Shown: in pieces, positions 12,134 to 23,382 of the stretch
How the letters are laid out: each line of letters opens with the position of its first letter
How positions within the stretch are numbered: position 1 is the stretch's first letter
Assembly (NCBI GenBank): GCA_001465935.1
Contig: LNKV01000061.1
Location: 1 to 64,000 of the forward strand
Length of the DNA stretch: 64,000 nucleotides
Origin: Clarireedia homoeocarpa
Taxonomy: Eukaryota > Ascomycota > Leotiomycetes > Helotiales > Rutstroemiaceae
Reading direction: 5' to 3'
Notes under the pieces: generated by a model
Told to the model about the DNA's origin: nothing
The model's input: the letters and a program-made list of their open reading frames with translations, nothing else
The model's database searches: none
Position numbers and translations under genes: made by a program

Positions 12134-12526
12134 ATGCCCAGCCCGCCGCACCTCCCCTTCCTCCTGCACACGCTCATCGAGGTCCCCGCCTCCCTAAACT
12201 TCCTCCTCCACCCCTCCTCCCAATTCACGCCTCCCGCGACACAAGCCCACCCCATAATCCGGCAATACGCGCTCTTGCTCTTCAGCTCCTCACTTATATC
12301 ATTGATATTCTTCTTGCGCCCTGTAGACGCGACGAGCAGGAACGTGGCTGGTGCGTTGGGGGTGTATCATTTGGGGCCTTTGGTGCGGGCGGGATTGCGG
12401 GTTTGGAGCGGAGAAGGGGGAGGAGGGAGAGGGATAGTCGGGGGACCAGGACTGCATTTGCTGGTGCATGCAGTTTGTGGGTTGGGGTTGATGGGGGTGT
12501 TTTTGGGATGGGGGAGGAGTGGTTGA
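12134..12526 (+). CDS. Small conserved fungal membrane protein, unknown function
   Basis: The frame is open from 11948, but the stretch before 12134 runs through the 7-bp repeat and the MITE-like element; the ATG at 12134 starts a protein of 130 residues. The segments 'HLPFLLHTLIEVPASLNFLL', 'QYALLLFSSSLISLIFFLRP' and 'GLHLLVHAVCGLGLMGVFLG' are hydrophobic and suggest three to four membrane helices. Spacing and wording ('LIEVPASLNFLL', 'IRQYALLL') agree with a family of small ascomycete membrane proteins I have seen annotated only as hypothetical. It converges with BUD22, 200 bases away. No catalytic motif is visible. Confidence 0.65.
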   Translation: MPSPPHLPFLLHTLIEVPASLNFLLHPSSQFTPPATQAHPIIRQYALLLFSSSLISLIFFLRPVDATSRNVAGALGVYHLGPLVRAGLRVWSGEGGGGRGIVGGPGLHLLVHAVCGLGLMGVFLGWGRSG

Positions 12527-12726
12527 GAGTGGGTGGATGGGATGGTTTATGCGAAGAGGGCTTGGCTGGGAAAAGAGTGGTTGGATTGAATATGTGATGC
12601 GATGTGATGTGATGCGGTTTAATGCGATCCAGTATTGTACGGTATTGTATGGACCCTACTAAATAATATCTCGTGCAAGTGGGTATAAACTCAAACACAT
12701 AAACAGCTATCCCTCTATCCCACTTC

Positions 12727-14196
12727 TCAATCAAAAGTAACCTTCTTCCCCTGAAACGTCGCTTTCAACTTCTCCTCCTTGGCCTTCTTCGCAGCCTGCC
12801 AACTAGGATGCAAAACCCCCACATCATCTCTCGTCTTCACCCTCGGCTTGACTTCCGTAAGATTAGCATTATCCTTTTCATCCCGACCTCTTCCTCTTCC
12901 TCTGCCTCTATCATTCCCGAATTTCTCTCCTCGCTTCCGTCCTTTATCCTTGCCCTTTCCCTCTTTGATATTAACGGATGGTTTACCAGCTTTGATGTGA
13001 TTCGCTCCTGTCCCGAATTTCTTCTCAGCCAATGCCCGTCGTGCTTGTTGGCCCATGCGGTTTTTACGAATGGGACGACCGACAGGTGAATCGGAGAGGT
13101 CAGAGGCGGGAGATTCGGATCCAGACCAGTAGCCTCCCATTAAGGTAGGAAGGAAAGTGCTACCTGTGGTAGGTTTGGCAGCTGGAGCAGCTTTGGATGG
13201 TTTGGACAATTTGGTTTTGGTGGGTGGAGGGGCACCGGATTCGGACTCGGAAGCGGAATTGGAGAGTGCTATTGATTGTGACGGGCTAGGTGATCGTGAT
13301 GGAGATGGCGAAAGAGATAGGGAAAGTCGAGTTGACGGTCTTGATGTAGATGGATGTAATTTGAGATATTCTTCCCCGTCGAACGATTCTTCATCAGAAG
13401 AATTCGCAAGCAGAGCATCGTAATGCGACAGCGTTTCTTCGTCTATGGAATCGCTTTCCCCTTCGTAGTCTTCACTGTTGTCCGTATCCGAATCTTCGTC
13501 TTCATCTTCGTCATCTGCGGGCGAATCGAATCCCTCCCATGATGGTTCTCTAGCTCCCCTCGTTGTATTTTCTACCTCATCCTCACTATCCCCTTCATCC
13601 TCACTCTGCGACACCCTCACATTCTTCTTAGCATCTTTCTTCGCAACCTTGTCCTTCTCCCTCTCCTTATCTTTCTTCCCCCTCCCCTCCACCGGCGCCT
13701 GCACCCCCATTGCCAGATAAAACCCCCTCACCACCCCCACCCAAACCTCCTTCACAACCTTCAAATTCCAAATCCCACTAACAACATTATTCCACGCCTT
13801 CACCTCCTCCTCACTTTTCTCTCCCTCCCACCCCTTCACCTCTCCCTCCGTCCACGTCTTCGGCAAATATCCACTCTCAACCAAAGCCTTTATCTTCCCA
13901 ATCCCCTTGCACAGCCGACTCTCCACCACCCGGTCTAAATCCAATGATTTCACCACCTCAATCTCCTTGCGTATGCGCGCCATCGATGGCGCATCGGATA
14001 TCTTCGTCACATTTACTAAACGTTTGCCGAGCTTTTGTCGCTCGAATCCTTTGGCTTTTTTCAGGGCTCGATGGAGTAGTTTTTTGGAGTTTTCGATGTG
14101 CGCGTCGACGTCGCGTTGTCGGCTTGCGCGGATGCGGTCGCTGGAGGATATGGGGCCGGAAATGTCATCTTGAACGGAGCGCTTACGTTTGGGCAT
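12727..14196 (-). CDS. BUD22: BUD22-like ribosome biogenesis protein
   Basis: Single-exon gene for 489 residues. The N-terminal 130 residues are a basic, helical block ('NSKKLLHRALKKAKGFERQK', then 'RLVNVTKI') typical of the BUD22/SRFBP1 family. The middle is a long acidic and serine-rich low-complexity region. The C-terminus carries the conserved 'GRPIRKNRMGQQARRALAEK' and 'LHPSWQAAKKAKEEK' blocks ending in 'KVTFD', which define the family. BUD22 in yeast is a nucleolar factor needed for 18S rRNA maturation in the small-subunit processome. An RG-rich stretch ('DRGRGRGRGRDEK') just before the last block is consistent with RNA contact. No defects; a core housekeeping gene inside a repeat-rich window. 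Confidence 0.9.
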   Translation of the reverse strand: MPKRKRSVQDDISGPISSSDRIRASRQRDVDAHIENSKKLLHRALKKAKGFERQKLGKRLVNVTKISDAPSMARIRKEIEVVKSLDLDRVVESRLCKGIGKIKALVESGYLPKTWTEGEVKGWEGEKSEEEVKAWNNVVSGIWNLKVVKEVWVGVVRGFYLAMGVQAPVEGRGKKDKEREKDKVAKKDAKKNVRVSQSEDEGDSEDEVENTTRGAREPSWEGFDSPADDEDEDEDSDTDNSEDYEGESDSIDEETLSHYDALLANSSDEESFDGEEYLKLHPSTSRPSTRLSLSLSPSPSRSPSPSQSIALSNSASESESGAPPPTKTKLSKPSKAAPAAKPTTGSTFLPTLMGGYWSGSESPASDLSDSPVGRPIRKNRMGQQARRALAEKKFGTGANHIKAGKPSVNIKEGKGKDKGRKRGEKFGNDRGRGRGRGRDEKDNANLTEVKPRVKTRDDVGVLHPSWQAAKKAKEEKLKATFQGKKVTFD

Positions 14197-14672
14197 GTCG
14201 ATTTAATCAATTGATGTATCGTTGTTGTACAATGGCTGTTTGTGTGGGATTGTAGCTGAGATCTTTGGGTGAATTTTAATTTTTGACAAGCCCAGAGAGA
14301 GTGAGAGGAGTACTGGAAAATTTTGGCAGGGATAAAGCTCACCGCTTTCTTCTTTGGTTTCGGAAACTGGCAATTGGAGGGGAGGGGCAGTATAGGACTT
14401 AGTGTACGATTAGTGATACGGTGGCTGATATTGAGGATCACATATGCACGTACGTACGTAAGGATTCGATATCACACACAGATGTAGGTATTCGCCAAGA
14501 TTAGTAATATTGAGGATATACTGAAATACCGGAATGTAGTACATTTCTAAGAGTTCAGGAATTTGAACTTCCTGATTAGGCAATTGTGAGGCTAGGGAAA
14601 GGAGCCCTGCTCCTCCCCTCTCCCCTCGGCCTGCCTTCTCTCTCCCCGGCCTGCTTTCTCCCTTAAGCATTG

Positions 14673-14714
14673 GCAACCAGCTAAAGGCAACCAGCTAAAG
14701 GCAACCAGCTAAAG
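14673..14714. repeat. Tandem 14-bp repeat, three perfect copies
   Basis: Three exact copies of GCAACCAGCTAAAG, about 365 bases upstream of the SDR start codon. Confidence 0.9.
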
Positions 14715-14910
14715 GCTTTATATTCCATCAAGCATTCCAGTATTTCAGTGTATTGCTAATATTAGTGGTATTTCAACTGAAACTGAGTATTATCAGTAGT
14801 ATAGAATCCAATACTCCTCACTGGGCATATATCCTTGAGAATCCATATGTATCACCATAGTGGGGCGTATGCAAAATACTAAGTCCTACACTGGGGAGGG
14901 GTATCCCGAA

Positions 14911-14976
14911 GTGGAGGCGAGGGTATTCCGAGGTGGAGGCGATGGTATTCCGAGGTGGAGGCGATGGTATTCCGAT
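14911..14976. repeat. Tandem 22-bp repeat, three copies
   Basis: Three near-identical copies of a 22-base unit (GTGGAGGCGATGGTATTCCG plus AG) with a partial fourth, about 100 bases before the SDR start codon. Copies differ by one or two bases. Confidence 0.9.
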
Positions 14977-15078
14977 GTGGAGTATTCCGGCAAATTGATT
15001 TTTATACTTTTTCATATCTCTTTCCAGTCCTCTGTCTTTTGTAATTATTTGGATAGACGAAACATCTAATCATTCACA

Positions 15079-16047
15079 ATGGCAACCTCATCAATTCAAG
15101 CAGCGAACCTCTTCAACGTCAATGGCCTCGTGGCGGTCATTACAGGTGGAGGAAGTGGTCAGTTCCATCTCTCTCTCTAATCAACTCCAAAGAGTACTAA
15201 AGTAATTGCACGAATAGGTATCGGTTTAATGATGGCTCGAGCCCTAGCTCTCAACGGCGCCCATAAAGTCTACATCGTCGGACGACGAAAGGAAGTCCTC
15301 GAAGACGCCGCCAAGTCGGTCTCCACCAATAACATCATCCCACTCGTGGGCGACGTAACATCCAAGGAATCCATCGCCTCCATAGTATCTCACATCAAGT
15401 CTGAGATTGGCTACATCAACCTGCTTATTGCCAATTCCGGAGTAGGTGGACCCCAAGGCACAAAGCCGATCTCCGCTTCCATTAGTATTGAGGAGTTCGC
15501 AGAGATTTATGGAAGTCCTTCATTTGCAGAAATGACGCGGACTTTCGAGGTCAACACCGTGGCGGTGATGCAGTGTATTACTGCATTTTTGCCTTTGTTG
15601 GATGCGGGAAATAAAAAAGGGAATCTGCAGCAGAAGAGTCAGATCATTGCGACGAGTAGTATTGCAGGTTTTAGCAGAAAAGTCCCGCCCGGCTTTCTTT
15701 ACGGACAAAGTAAAGCCGCAACAACACATCTGATCAAACAAATGGCGACGCTATTGGGGAAATGGGACATCAGAGCAAATGCTCTGGCGCCTGGAGGTGA
15801 GTATTTCTCGCCGATTCCGATACAAGGATGCTGATCATGGTAAACAGTGTTCCCCTCCGATCTAGCAGCACCAGTTATAGGTGATGGCAAATTCACAAAA
15901 GATCAAATCCCTTTGGAACGAATTGGCACAGAAGAAGATATGGCAGGCTGCATATTGTTCCTGGCATCTAGAGCTGGAGCTTATGTTACAGGTAATGTTG
16001 TGGTAATCGACGGTGGTAGATTAAGCATCGTGCCCTCAGTGTACTGA
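15079..16047 (+). CDS. Short-chain dehydrogenase/reductase
   Basis: Exons 15079-15157, 15218-15796 and 15848-16047 (introns GTCAGT..TAG and GTGAGT..CAG) encode 285 residues. The Rossmann motif is 'TGGGSGIG' (residues 22-29); a conserved serine lies in 'ATSSIAGF'; the catalytic pair is Tyr188 and Lys192 in 'YGQSKAA'. 'NSGVGG' replaces the common NAG. The C-terminal 'GNVVVIDGGRLSIV' is the usual SDR end. This is a classical NAD(P)-dependent oxidoreductase, substrate unknown. The arginine pair in 'VGRRKEVLE' after beta-2 favours NADPH. It is not close enough to either the PKS or the NRPS to be placed in their clusters with confidence. No damage is seen. Confidence 0.9.
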
Positions 16048-16498
16048 GGTGATGAGCCCAATCAGATATCCAGATCTAATAGACACCTTTAAATGCATGT
16101 AGACCATAAAGAGTAGATAGAAAGTAGCATAGACTATCTTATTCAGCATCGATGTAACTTACGTTACCTCTCGTTGAGTTTAACCAATTCCCACATATAG
16201 CTCTACACTACACAATGTCCCTAGCTCTACTACCCCGCATAAGCTCTCTAGGACCTAATTTAAACTACCAAGTAATCAAGTCAATGTTACCAATAAATTT
16301 CATGAAATCGTTATCTGGAGCTGAAAATAGTCTGAAATCCGTGTTGTCCTTAACCGAGGGCTCGGGGAGAGATCGACCGACGAGCCCAGGAGACTCAATA
16401 TGGACTTGAACTCGCTATCCCTGCTAATTGTCCACTATGGAGATCTACTCAACCCCTTAAGAGTCTCTATAGCATGCAACACTGGAGTCTGACCTAAA
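16048..16498. other. Intergenic, no supported gene
   Basis: Downstream of the SDR gene. A 64-codon frame at 16215-16409 shows no motif. Nothing else seen. Confidence 0.4.
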
Positions 16499-16882
16499 TT
16501 ATCTGTCGTATCCTGAACAGCACCATCTTTGAGAAGTAACCTGCATTTCCTTCATTCCCTTTACCGGCCGCATATGAAGCAGCTTCACAGTGGTATCGTC
16601 CCTTCTTTCGGCGGCTCGCCACAGAGGACTAACTGCACGAATTGGAAACCATTCGTCTTCAGCTAGAATACAATCTACCTTTTCATAAAACCATTCTCTA
16701 TTTTCGAGCCATCCTCGGTTTCCCGAATTGTATCCGAGTGGAACATACCGGTCTCCTCTATGCTCATCATAAGACATGTAAAATGCTCTACGTTAGTAAA
16801 AGCTATAGTGATAATCGACTCTGGCACCTTTCGCAAGCAGCAGCTCAACAATAGCGTCAGACTTCTGTTCGATTGTTGCAGC
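16499..16882 (-). pseudogene. Ankyrin-repeat gene remnant
   Basis: Reading the minus strand from 16882, one frame gives 'DAIVELLLAKGARVDYHYS', a textbook ankyrin helix-turn-helix unit. A second frame further down gives 'SPLWRAAERRDDTTVKLL', another unit. The two are separated by a frame change and stops, and no full gene can be assembled. It is therefore a broken ankyrin-repeat gene, of a kind common near repeats in fungal genomes. Confidence 0.6.
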
Positions 16883-17121
16883 TGATTGTTGGAATCACTG
16901 GTACGGGGTTTACTGGTAGTGCCTATATAGAACCAGATTTAGGTGAACATCGGAAGCAAGCTTATGGGTTCATAGAACCATATTGAGGCAACCTATGGAT
17001 CAAGCTAGCTACCAGCTTGAGAAATGCCTATAGGCCAGTCCTTCCACTGTAGATAGTTCAGTGGAACAGTTGAATTAAGCTCAAGTTTTCTTTATTATCA
17101 TTGAATCCTTTAGGAGTCTAT

Positions 17122-17379
17122 GGACACTATTCTCTGTGTCAATCTGCTGTACCATTGTTGAATCATGTGCTTGTCACATGATGATATCTTCTCTACGAGC
17201 TTGAGTTGGTCGCTGAGGCTCCCAACTCAAGCTCGTTCTTATGTAATAACGCTCGGCGCCACCTACATAAGACTTCGTCCGGGATTATCATCCTGATCAC
17301 CAATTGTATCCTCTTGCCTGCAGTTCCACTCTCTTTTCTATAGGCACTATTCTCTGCGTCAGCCTGCTGTACCATTGAA
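17122..17379. repeat. Copia-type LTR debris
   Basis: Two copies of an LTR 3' end (CACTATTCTCTG.GTCA plus CTGCTGTACCATTG) occur at 17122-17160 and 17343-17378. Between them, from 17156, is a TGTTGAATC start and a perfect 14-base hairpin stem (17196-17209 with 17222-17235). The same hairpin part and the same 3' end recur in the same orientation at 63177-63374. This looks like one LTR placed directly after the end of another. Confidence 0.6.
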
Positions 17380-18112
17380 GTATCCGCAACCAGACCACAA
17401 TGAACGGTGACGGTTCCAGTCTTGTCGAAAGACTGATAGTTTCTCTCTCCTTCTCCCTCCTCTTCATCATCTTCATCGTCATCTTCTTTGGGCTTGACAG
17501 CACGATCACAATTTGCTTTAGATAATACATCCTCAAGCGAATCTCGCCGTAGTACTTCGCCAGATTAGGCTATCTGTTCGCCATCTCATGCTTTGTTTCC
17601 AACTGGCCTAACTTCGCCAACAGAACAAGAGGCTGATGGTTCAAGGCTCCAGTACGCTTGAAGCCACCCCGATTCTCTTTCCCCAAGTCCCACTGAACAC
17701 CTCCTAGGAACGAGTCCACTATTATGCTAACTACGACGTTGTGTCCGCCGACCGAGCCTAGAGTGTATGTGTTGAAATCATTAGGAGGCTTTCGTAGTTC
17801 TGTATGCTTTTAGTCCAACATTGCCGTAGCTACACTCGATTATAATAATAGTGTAAAGTACCTCATTGTCTACCAACCCCGAATTTCCTTCGACGATAAC
17901 TCCATCAATACTTAACCCAAATCTAATCATGGTACATGAAACTCCCGAACCCTACAACTCCTCTTCCCATGTCCTCCCTTCTATTCCCACATCTATTCCA
18001 TTTTTTCCCCCATGCCCGGTTCTCCCCTTATGCAAAAATCCTGTCCCCTCCCCCTAACTCTTTTCTCGGCATAACCTGTGTTTGTCCTCCCCACGAATCC
18101 TCCTCCCATTCC
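17380..18112. other. Intergenic repeat-flank, no supported gene
   Basis: Contains pyrimidine-rich stretches and short frames without motifs. It may be what is left of the internal region of the copia-type element, but no gag or pol motif can be read. Confidence 0.35.
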
Positions 18113-19321
18113 CTATAGCCTAACCATCCAAACACGGATAGCCAGCTGCCTTAGTGCCCTCCTTTGCCCAACCCCAACTGCAACCCCAGGACTACAAATC
18201 GGAATCATCACCACCCCGGAACTATGTATGCCATGATCATACAACGTATCAGGTATTGCTTGGTCCCTCGAGTTCGCTCTCGCCCAGCCGTTGCGGTTGC
18301 CGTTTGTATTATATCCTTCCAGTGCGCTACAGAGTGAAAGTGTTAGATAAGTAAGTAGAGATTCAAGGAGACGAGGGTCGGGGAAATGAGAGGAGAGAAT
18401 TTACATACCCTTGCACCAAGCCCGCTTTCGTAATCCCCGCCAAACTTCACCTCGCCCATACCCGGTAACGCAGTAAAATACTTATTGCCACAAATAATTC
18501 CACCCCGATTCAGCATGCATTCATGATAGTTTCCCGATGCGGAAATGAAATAATACAGATGGCCCTCATAGCAAAACTTCGTCTCATCGACCGTATCATC
18601 AGACACGTGTTCCCGCAGCGCATTTGCATCGCCACGGCCCTCCCCGGAATCCAAAATCACCGGGTAGAAGCCCTCGCTGCTTAAACTCCACGCTTCCGGT
18701 ATCAGCCACGCAAACGTTGCTTGTTCAATGTAATTCCGGATGACGCTATCGTCGGGTGTGCTAGTGAAATTCAGGACGTGGCCGTCGGTTGTGAGGAGGG
18801 AGAGTGATTTGATGGATGAAGTGGAGCCGAAAAAGGGGTTCTTGTTGAGAGCAATCATGACTTGGGCCTAGTAGGTGACGAGATTGCCCATGGCTTCTTC
18901 GAGATTATTTTGTACGTTTAATTTGACACCGCTGTGAGAAGAATCATACCTGTTAGCATGGAATTTATTACAGCGTAGTGTAACGGAATCGAGCACTTAC
19001 CCTAGAGTCTTATTCTATGCGATAGTGAAACTACTTGATACGAGAGTGTTGGCTACGTTAGGTTACATCTTTCGTTGTTCATAGGTTTTGGGGTTTTTGG
19101 CAAGTAGGAGCTTGTCTTTAATTCTTGATGGCAGTTAGAACATAATTAACGCAAACTGGGGCTAATAATGATGTCGAGGAGAGGCGCATATCTGTGTTCC
19201 TGACTGGCGACACGAGTAGTCCGAATTCCAGGCCAGCAAAATCTAGGCTTGAATTTGAAACAACAGAATCGTCTCTGAGGGGGGCAAAAGTGGATGGGAA
19301 GCCCGACATTATGGTCGCCAT
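18113..19321 (-). pseudogene. Decayed secreted/membrane protein gene
   Basis: Several minus-strand segments read as one gene. From 19321: 'MATIMSGFPSTFAPLRDDSV' (exon-like). Around 18935-18850: 'GVKLNVQNNLEEAMGNLVTY', a TAG, then 'AQVMIALNKNPFFGSTSSIK' in the same frame. This frame stays open to a GTATGT donor at 18408. After a TAG acceptor near 18335, 'ALEGYNTNGNRNGWARANSR' and 'TLYDHGIHSSGVVMIPIC' follow, but in a phase that does not match the donor. So at least one stop and one phase error break it. The last block resembles the end of a family of fungal secreted or membrane proteins known only as hypothetical. I cannot name a function. Confidence 0.55.
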
Positions 19322-19554
19322 GTCACTCTCGACTCTAGACAGCGTCGTAGAAGTTCATGTTCATCTGTATCAGTCAGTTAATCAGTTCCGACATCCCCTT
19401 CACTATACAGTCAGGATGCACAAACTTACATTCTTGATCTCCACAAATGAATTAAGAATGAAAGACCCAACAGGATAATCGAATTCGCCACACTTATATA
19501 CGGTTGCAGCGATCGTGATCCACTATTATGCCGCATGTCATACCTTCACCTTCA

Positions 19555-20050
19555 TGAAAGAAGCTTCTGATCTGCTTGGGGCAACTCAACTCTCCAGGTG
19601 AGGTATTGCGGTTCCAGTTTTCGAGCGCAGCAACCCAGGCGATGGTGGTATCAACCTGTAAGTCAGAAATGCACAGTCAGTATGTTTATATAAAATAGTT
19701 CTGGAGTAGATATTCAGTTCTTGAGAACATTTAAGGCCAAACACGGCGCGCTTCTTGTAAGGATGTGATAGAGTGAAAAGGATCACATCTTCAAGAAGTT
19801 GACTTACAGCATTCTAGCGCAAGCTCGGGTTCAAAGCCTCATCGGCAATATCAAGGTCTGAAAACTGCGCATCTTACCATTCTATGCCAATCGATGACTC
19901 TCTAAAGCACTCGTTGGCTCACACAGTTACTGCGTCTGGTTCTGGATTAACATTGAGATAGTCTGCCCGTCCATTGCCGTTGAGATTCGCAAATTTTATA
20001 GACAGGCAGTTCGTCCCTACGCCCGTAACAATCTGACCTTGCGGAGTCCA
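19555..20050 (-). pseudogene. FG-GAP (VCBS-like) repeat gene fragment
   Basis: On the minus strand from 20050 the frame gives 'TGVGTNCLSIKFANLNGNGR' and 'ADYLNVNPEPDAVTV', then a stop. 'FANLNGNGRADYL' is the calcium-binding loop of an FG-GAP/VCBS repeat, a beta-propeller unit seen in fungal secreted hydrolases. Further down, a different frame gives 'VDTTIAWVAALENWNR' and 'GELSCPKQIRSFF', also protein-like. Stops and frame changes between these patches show decay. Whether both patches belong to one gene is uncertain. Confidence 0.45.
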
Positions 20051-23000
20051 ACGCCACCCCTTTCTGCGAGACCGCCATTTCTAAAGGACGAGTGGCTTCT
20101 CTTCATTCTTAAATGGAAATTTGAGACATGAATACATAGCAAATGCCATGTGAAAAGAGCAGGAGCTGGGCAGAGAAACTTTCTGTCTTCTGCAGTAATC
20201 GTTTGCGTTTTGACTCCTGGGAATAAAGGCGCTGTATTGGATAAAAGCAGTTGAGTTGATAGTTCTAAGGAAGCATCGCAAAACAAGATTCTTGAAAAGA
20301 GTAGTAGGATCAGACTACCGTATTCTCGATTTTCGTTGTGATGTGCTTCAATCTCCTGGTGATGATGGGACACATCGTGTAATCACTCCCAGCTCGACTG
20401 GGTACACGACGCCAGCATGAAAAATAATGAGGGTCCGATAGGAGCGTCGGCCTCCAAAGTTTTATTTGAGAGATATCACTTTTGGAAATCGTTTAGACGT
20501 GTAGAAGCATCTAACAATTCTCTCGTCGTTCAAATTCGTGGATGTGAAAGGTAGGGAGGTGAAAGGTAGGAGAAGCCATATCACCTCACATGAATCAAAC
20601 TCACTTCGGCGATGGATAATGTGGTGTGGCGAACTTGCGTTCTTTGTCAATGCATTGCCACAGAGAAAGATTGAGCATATTACGCAGCTATCGATCAACG
20701 CGCGGAGGAAGTTATCCGTCTTCTTGGAGAGGGGTTCTTGCAGACTTCACTCAATGCAGGAAATGACCATCCTCCTCTTGCATGAACGAGTCCGAGAAGA
20801 TCATCAAGGCGGCTAAGGCAGCGGAGGTATGTACTCAGCTTTAGATCTGCGGGCGCTTGACACTCATCGCTGCCCAAAATTCTGATCTGCGAGCTTTGCC
20901 AATCTTTCGATATTTTAAGAGAGGAATGCAGGTAGTATACAGGATAGACAGGCTCATTTCTGCAGATCAAAGGTGAGGGCCGACTTTGTTGGCAGAAAGA
21001 AACACTGTACGCCACAGGAGCCTTCATTTGATCCTTAGAGAGGTCGTGGTGATAGGCAAATCTGAGATAACCCTGATGGTACAGAAGTCAATAAAGTATG
21101 GCCGCGCCAAGACCGAGCATAGTGTTTACGAACCCACCAGCATCATTCCACGGAAGTGCGAGTCGGCGTGGCAAATGCAGCTTGCGGCTTCACCACAGTA
21201 CCGTTACTGACTATGTGGAATCAATATACGGAAACGAGTGGCGGAGTACTCATCCTAGTGCTCACTCGAGCCCTTCGACCTCCGTTCGGAAGAAACCTGA
21301 TGTTTCTCCGGTCCAAATTGAACGACCCATTGAAAACTTCTGGGAGCCTTACACAAGTGGCGCACCGAGGTCCAATGAGTGGACGATAGTAATAGATCTG
21401 GTGTCAGGCACGTCCAAGAGATCTCAATATGCATCAGCTTAGAGTGAAGTGAAACGTTCGGATGATAGCCGACGGCTGGGGCTTCCGAGTGGAATGAATA
21501 GTGTGTATGTATTTCTGTGGGACGGAAACAATCAGCCTAGGTAGGGTCAGGTGAGTCTGAGCTTGAGGGACAACGCGCTGCACTCGAATGTGGATGAGGC
21601 AGTGCTTGGAGTTCAGACCCATCTCACTCAAGAGCGTACAGAGGAGAATGAGAAGGAGCAGGTGACTCTTCCTTGGCAGGAACAACAAACCTTACCAACC
21701 AGACAACACCAATCATTAGCTTGCCCGACGAATGCGAGGTTTCTGATGTAGATTAAGTTTTCTGTCGGTCGTCCAGCGCCTGCTTGGCAATAATCATGGG
21801 GTCAAGATAAGCAGATCTCCAATTGACTGGTAAGAGATCTCATCCTGAGTACAGCCAGGAGGGTAGTGCCAGGCCGATGATATGCTTGTATAGCCATTGC
21901 CTCTTGTAATATCTTTGCCCAACAAAGACTTTGAAGGTGTGAAGTGGCCAATTCATAATGCGAAAATGGTCGAAGTACCATCGCTCATAAATTTGGTGGC
22001 AAGATACATCTGAAACTCGTAAAGGTGGACTTCGCAAGGGTTTATTTGGGCAGTGGCAGCCTCTTAGATTGGGGTGACCGGATGAACGCATGGATCGGCT
22101 GAAATGCTACTCGCAATAGAGTGTTTCAGTGGAGTACCTCGGCAGTATTGAGTCGTTTATATTATGAAGTTTCCACGACGGTTGAGCGGGCCGGAACGAG
22201 CTCTCTTCTTTTCGACGAACCAAAAAACGCTCGAGTTAACCCCCACTATGCTAGTAATATAGTAGAGAAGGCAAAAGTCTGGTAGCGACAACGTATAGGT
22301 GAATATGATAAGCGCTTAAGAGATTGTGCCCCTGCAATCCTCCAGGAATACAATATGGGCATCCTGACTATAACTCAGAAAAGAAATTTGAAGTCAACAA
22401 GACTGAATTATGCTAAGAAGAAGTCAGACGAATGACAAGGCAGAAAAACAGTGGCTGGGTCGTGGAACTTTCGGGTTCTGCATTTAGCCTGTATGAGGTT
22501 GATGAATGTGTCGTTCCGTTCTGAAGGGGAAACGGCAGATGGAATTAGATTTCCCCGCAATTTCCGCCTTGCATACGGGGACCCCACAATATACCAAGCC
22601 AAAACCTGTGGGGGGAAGGGGGGAAGGGGGGAAGGGGGGGCTCAATGCAAAATTTGAGGTATCACTTTAAGGAATTGTGACCTCGTGCATGGTTGGCTAT
22701 TTCTTAAGCTTATTGGGCGTCTCTGAAAAATCCCGATTATCTATGCCGAAGCCTACACAGCGAAAGTATCGAGGCGCAGAGACCATTCTATCAGCAGGCA
22801 ATACTTCTGGTGATAGGATGAAGACTGAAGTTTGATATAATAGTAATGATCAACAGAGATAGGTACTGCGATCGCTTCCATTATTTGGTCTTGCGTGGTG
22901 ATATTCCCGGCTTGGCAACGAGTTGTAGGGTTAAAGAGTCAGCTAATCACTTTTTGGACCCTGTCAATAAAATTTCTTCGCGCCTATGTGTCTCCGCTCC

Positions 23001-23382
23001 GTGAATATCCAGTCCAGTATGACTGCAGGGGCCGTGTGCTATTGTGTAGCTCGGAGCCGCTTCCAGAAAGAGGTCTGATGTTCTCCTACTGCAGCTTCCC
23101 AATCCACCTATCCATGTGATTCCGGTTACTGTCAATCCATCGGCAGGCTGCCCGCTTTCCCATATTCACAACTGTCAAAACGAAACAAAATCTCGGGAGA
23201 CTAGGTTTATCCTTAATCAGGTATTGCATTAGTATGATTTTTGAAATGAGTTGCAGCCAACGTGATTTCGAAGAAGAATATCCTTGGCAGTACTTTGATG
23301 TCCATATAAGGTCACTCGAGGTCGCTCTCAAGACATTCAACCCATCAACTCGACAAGCTTCAATCGGACAGAATCTGACAAG
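20051..23382. other. Gene-poor region upstream of the cellobiohydrolase
   Basis: Over 3.3 kb with many short frames, none with a recognisable motif or a credible exon structure. Apart from the G-rich tract at 22610 I see nothing specific. The last few hundred bases before 23383 must include the promoter of the cellobiohydrolase. Confidence 0.45.
22610..22640 (+). repeat. G-rich tract, potential G-quadruplex
   Basis: Four runs of six or seven G separated by AA, on the plus strand, 743 bases before the cellobiohydrolase start codon. Four G runs with two-base loops fit the usual quadruplex pattern. Confidence 0.7.

Larger units (their letters stand above)
14197..15078. other. Intergenic region between BUD22 and SDR
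   Basis: Divergent promoter space. It contains two short tandem arrays (listed separately) and a pyrimidine-rich stretch around 14608-14660. No gene is supported. Confidence 0.5.

Noticed and set aside
13157..13720. Plus-strand ORFs within BUD22
   Set aside because: Antisense shadows of the acidic/serine-rich low-complexity part of BUD22.
8648..16047. Type III PKS plus SDR as one biosynthetic cluster
   Set aside because: BUD22, a housekeeping gene, and an unrelated membrane gene lie between, with no regulator or transporter nearby.
20695..21442. Several 75-115-codon ORFs on both strands
   Set aside because: No recognisable motif, no consistent exon structure; not annotated as genes.
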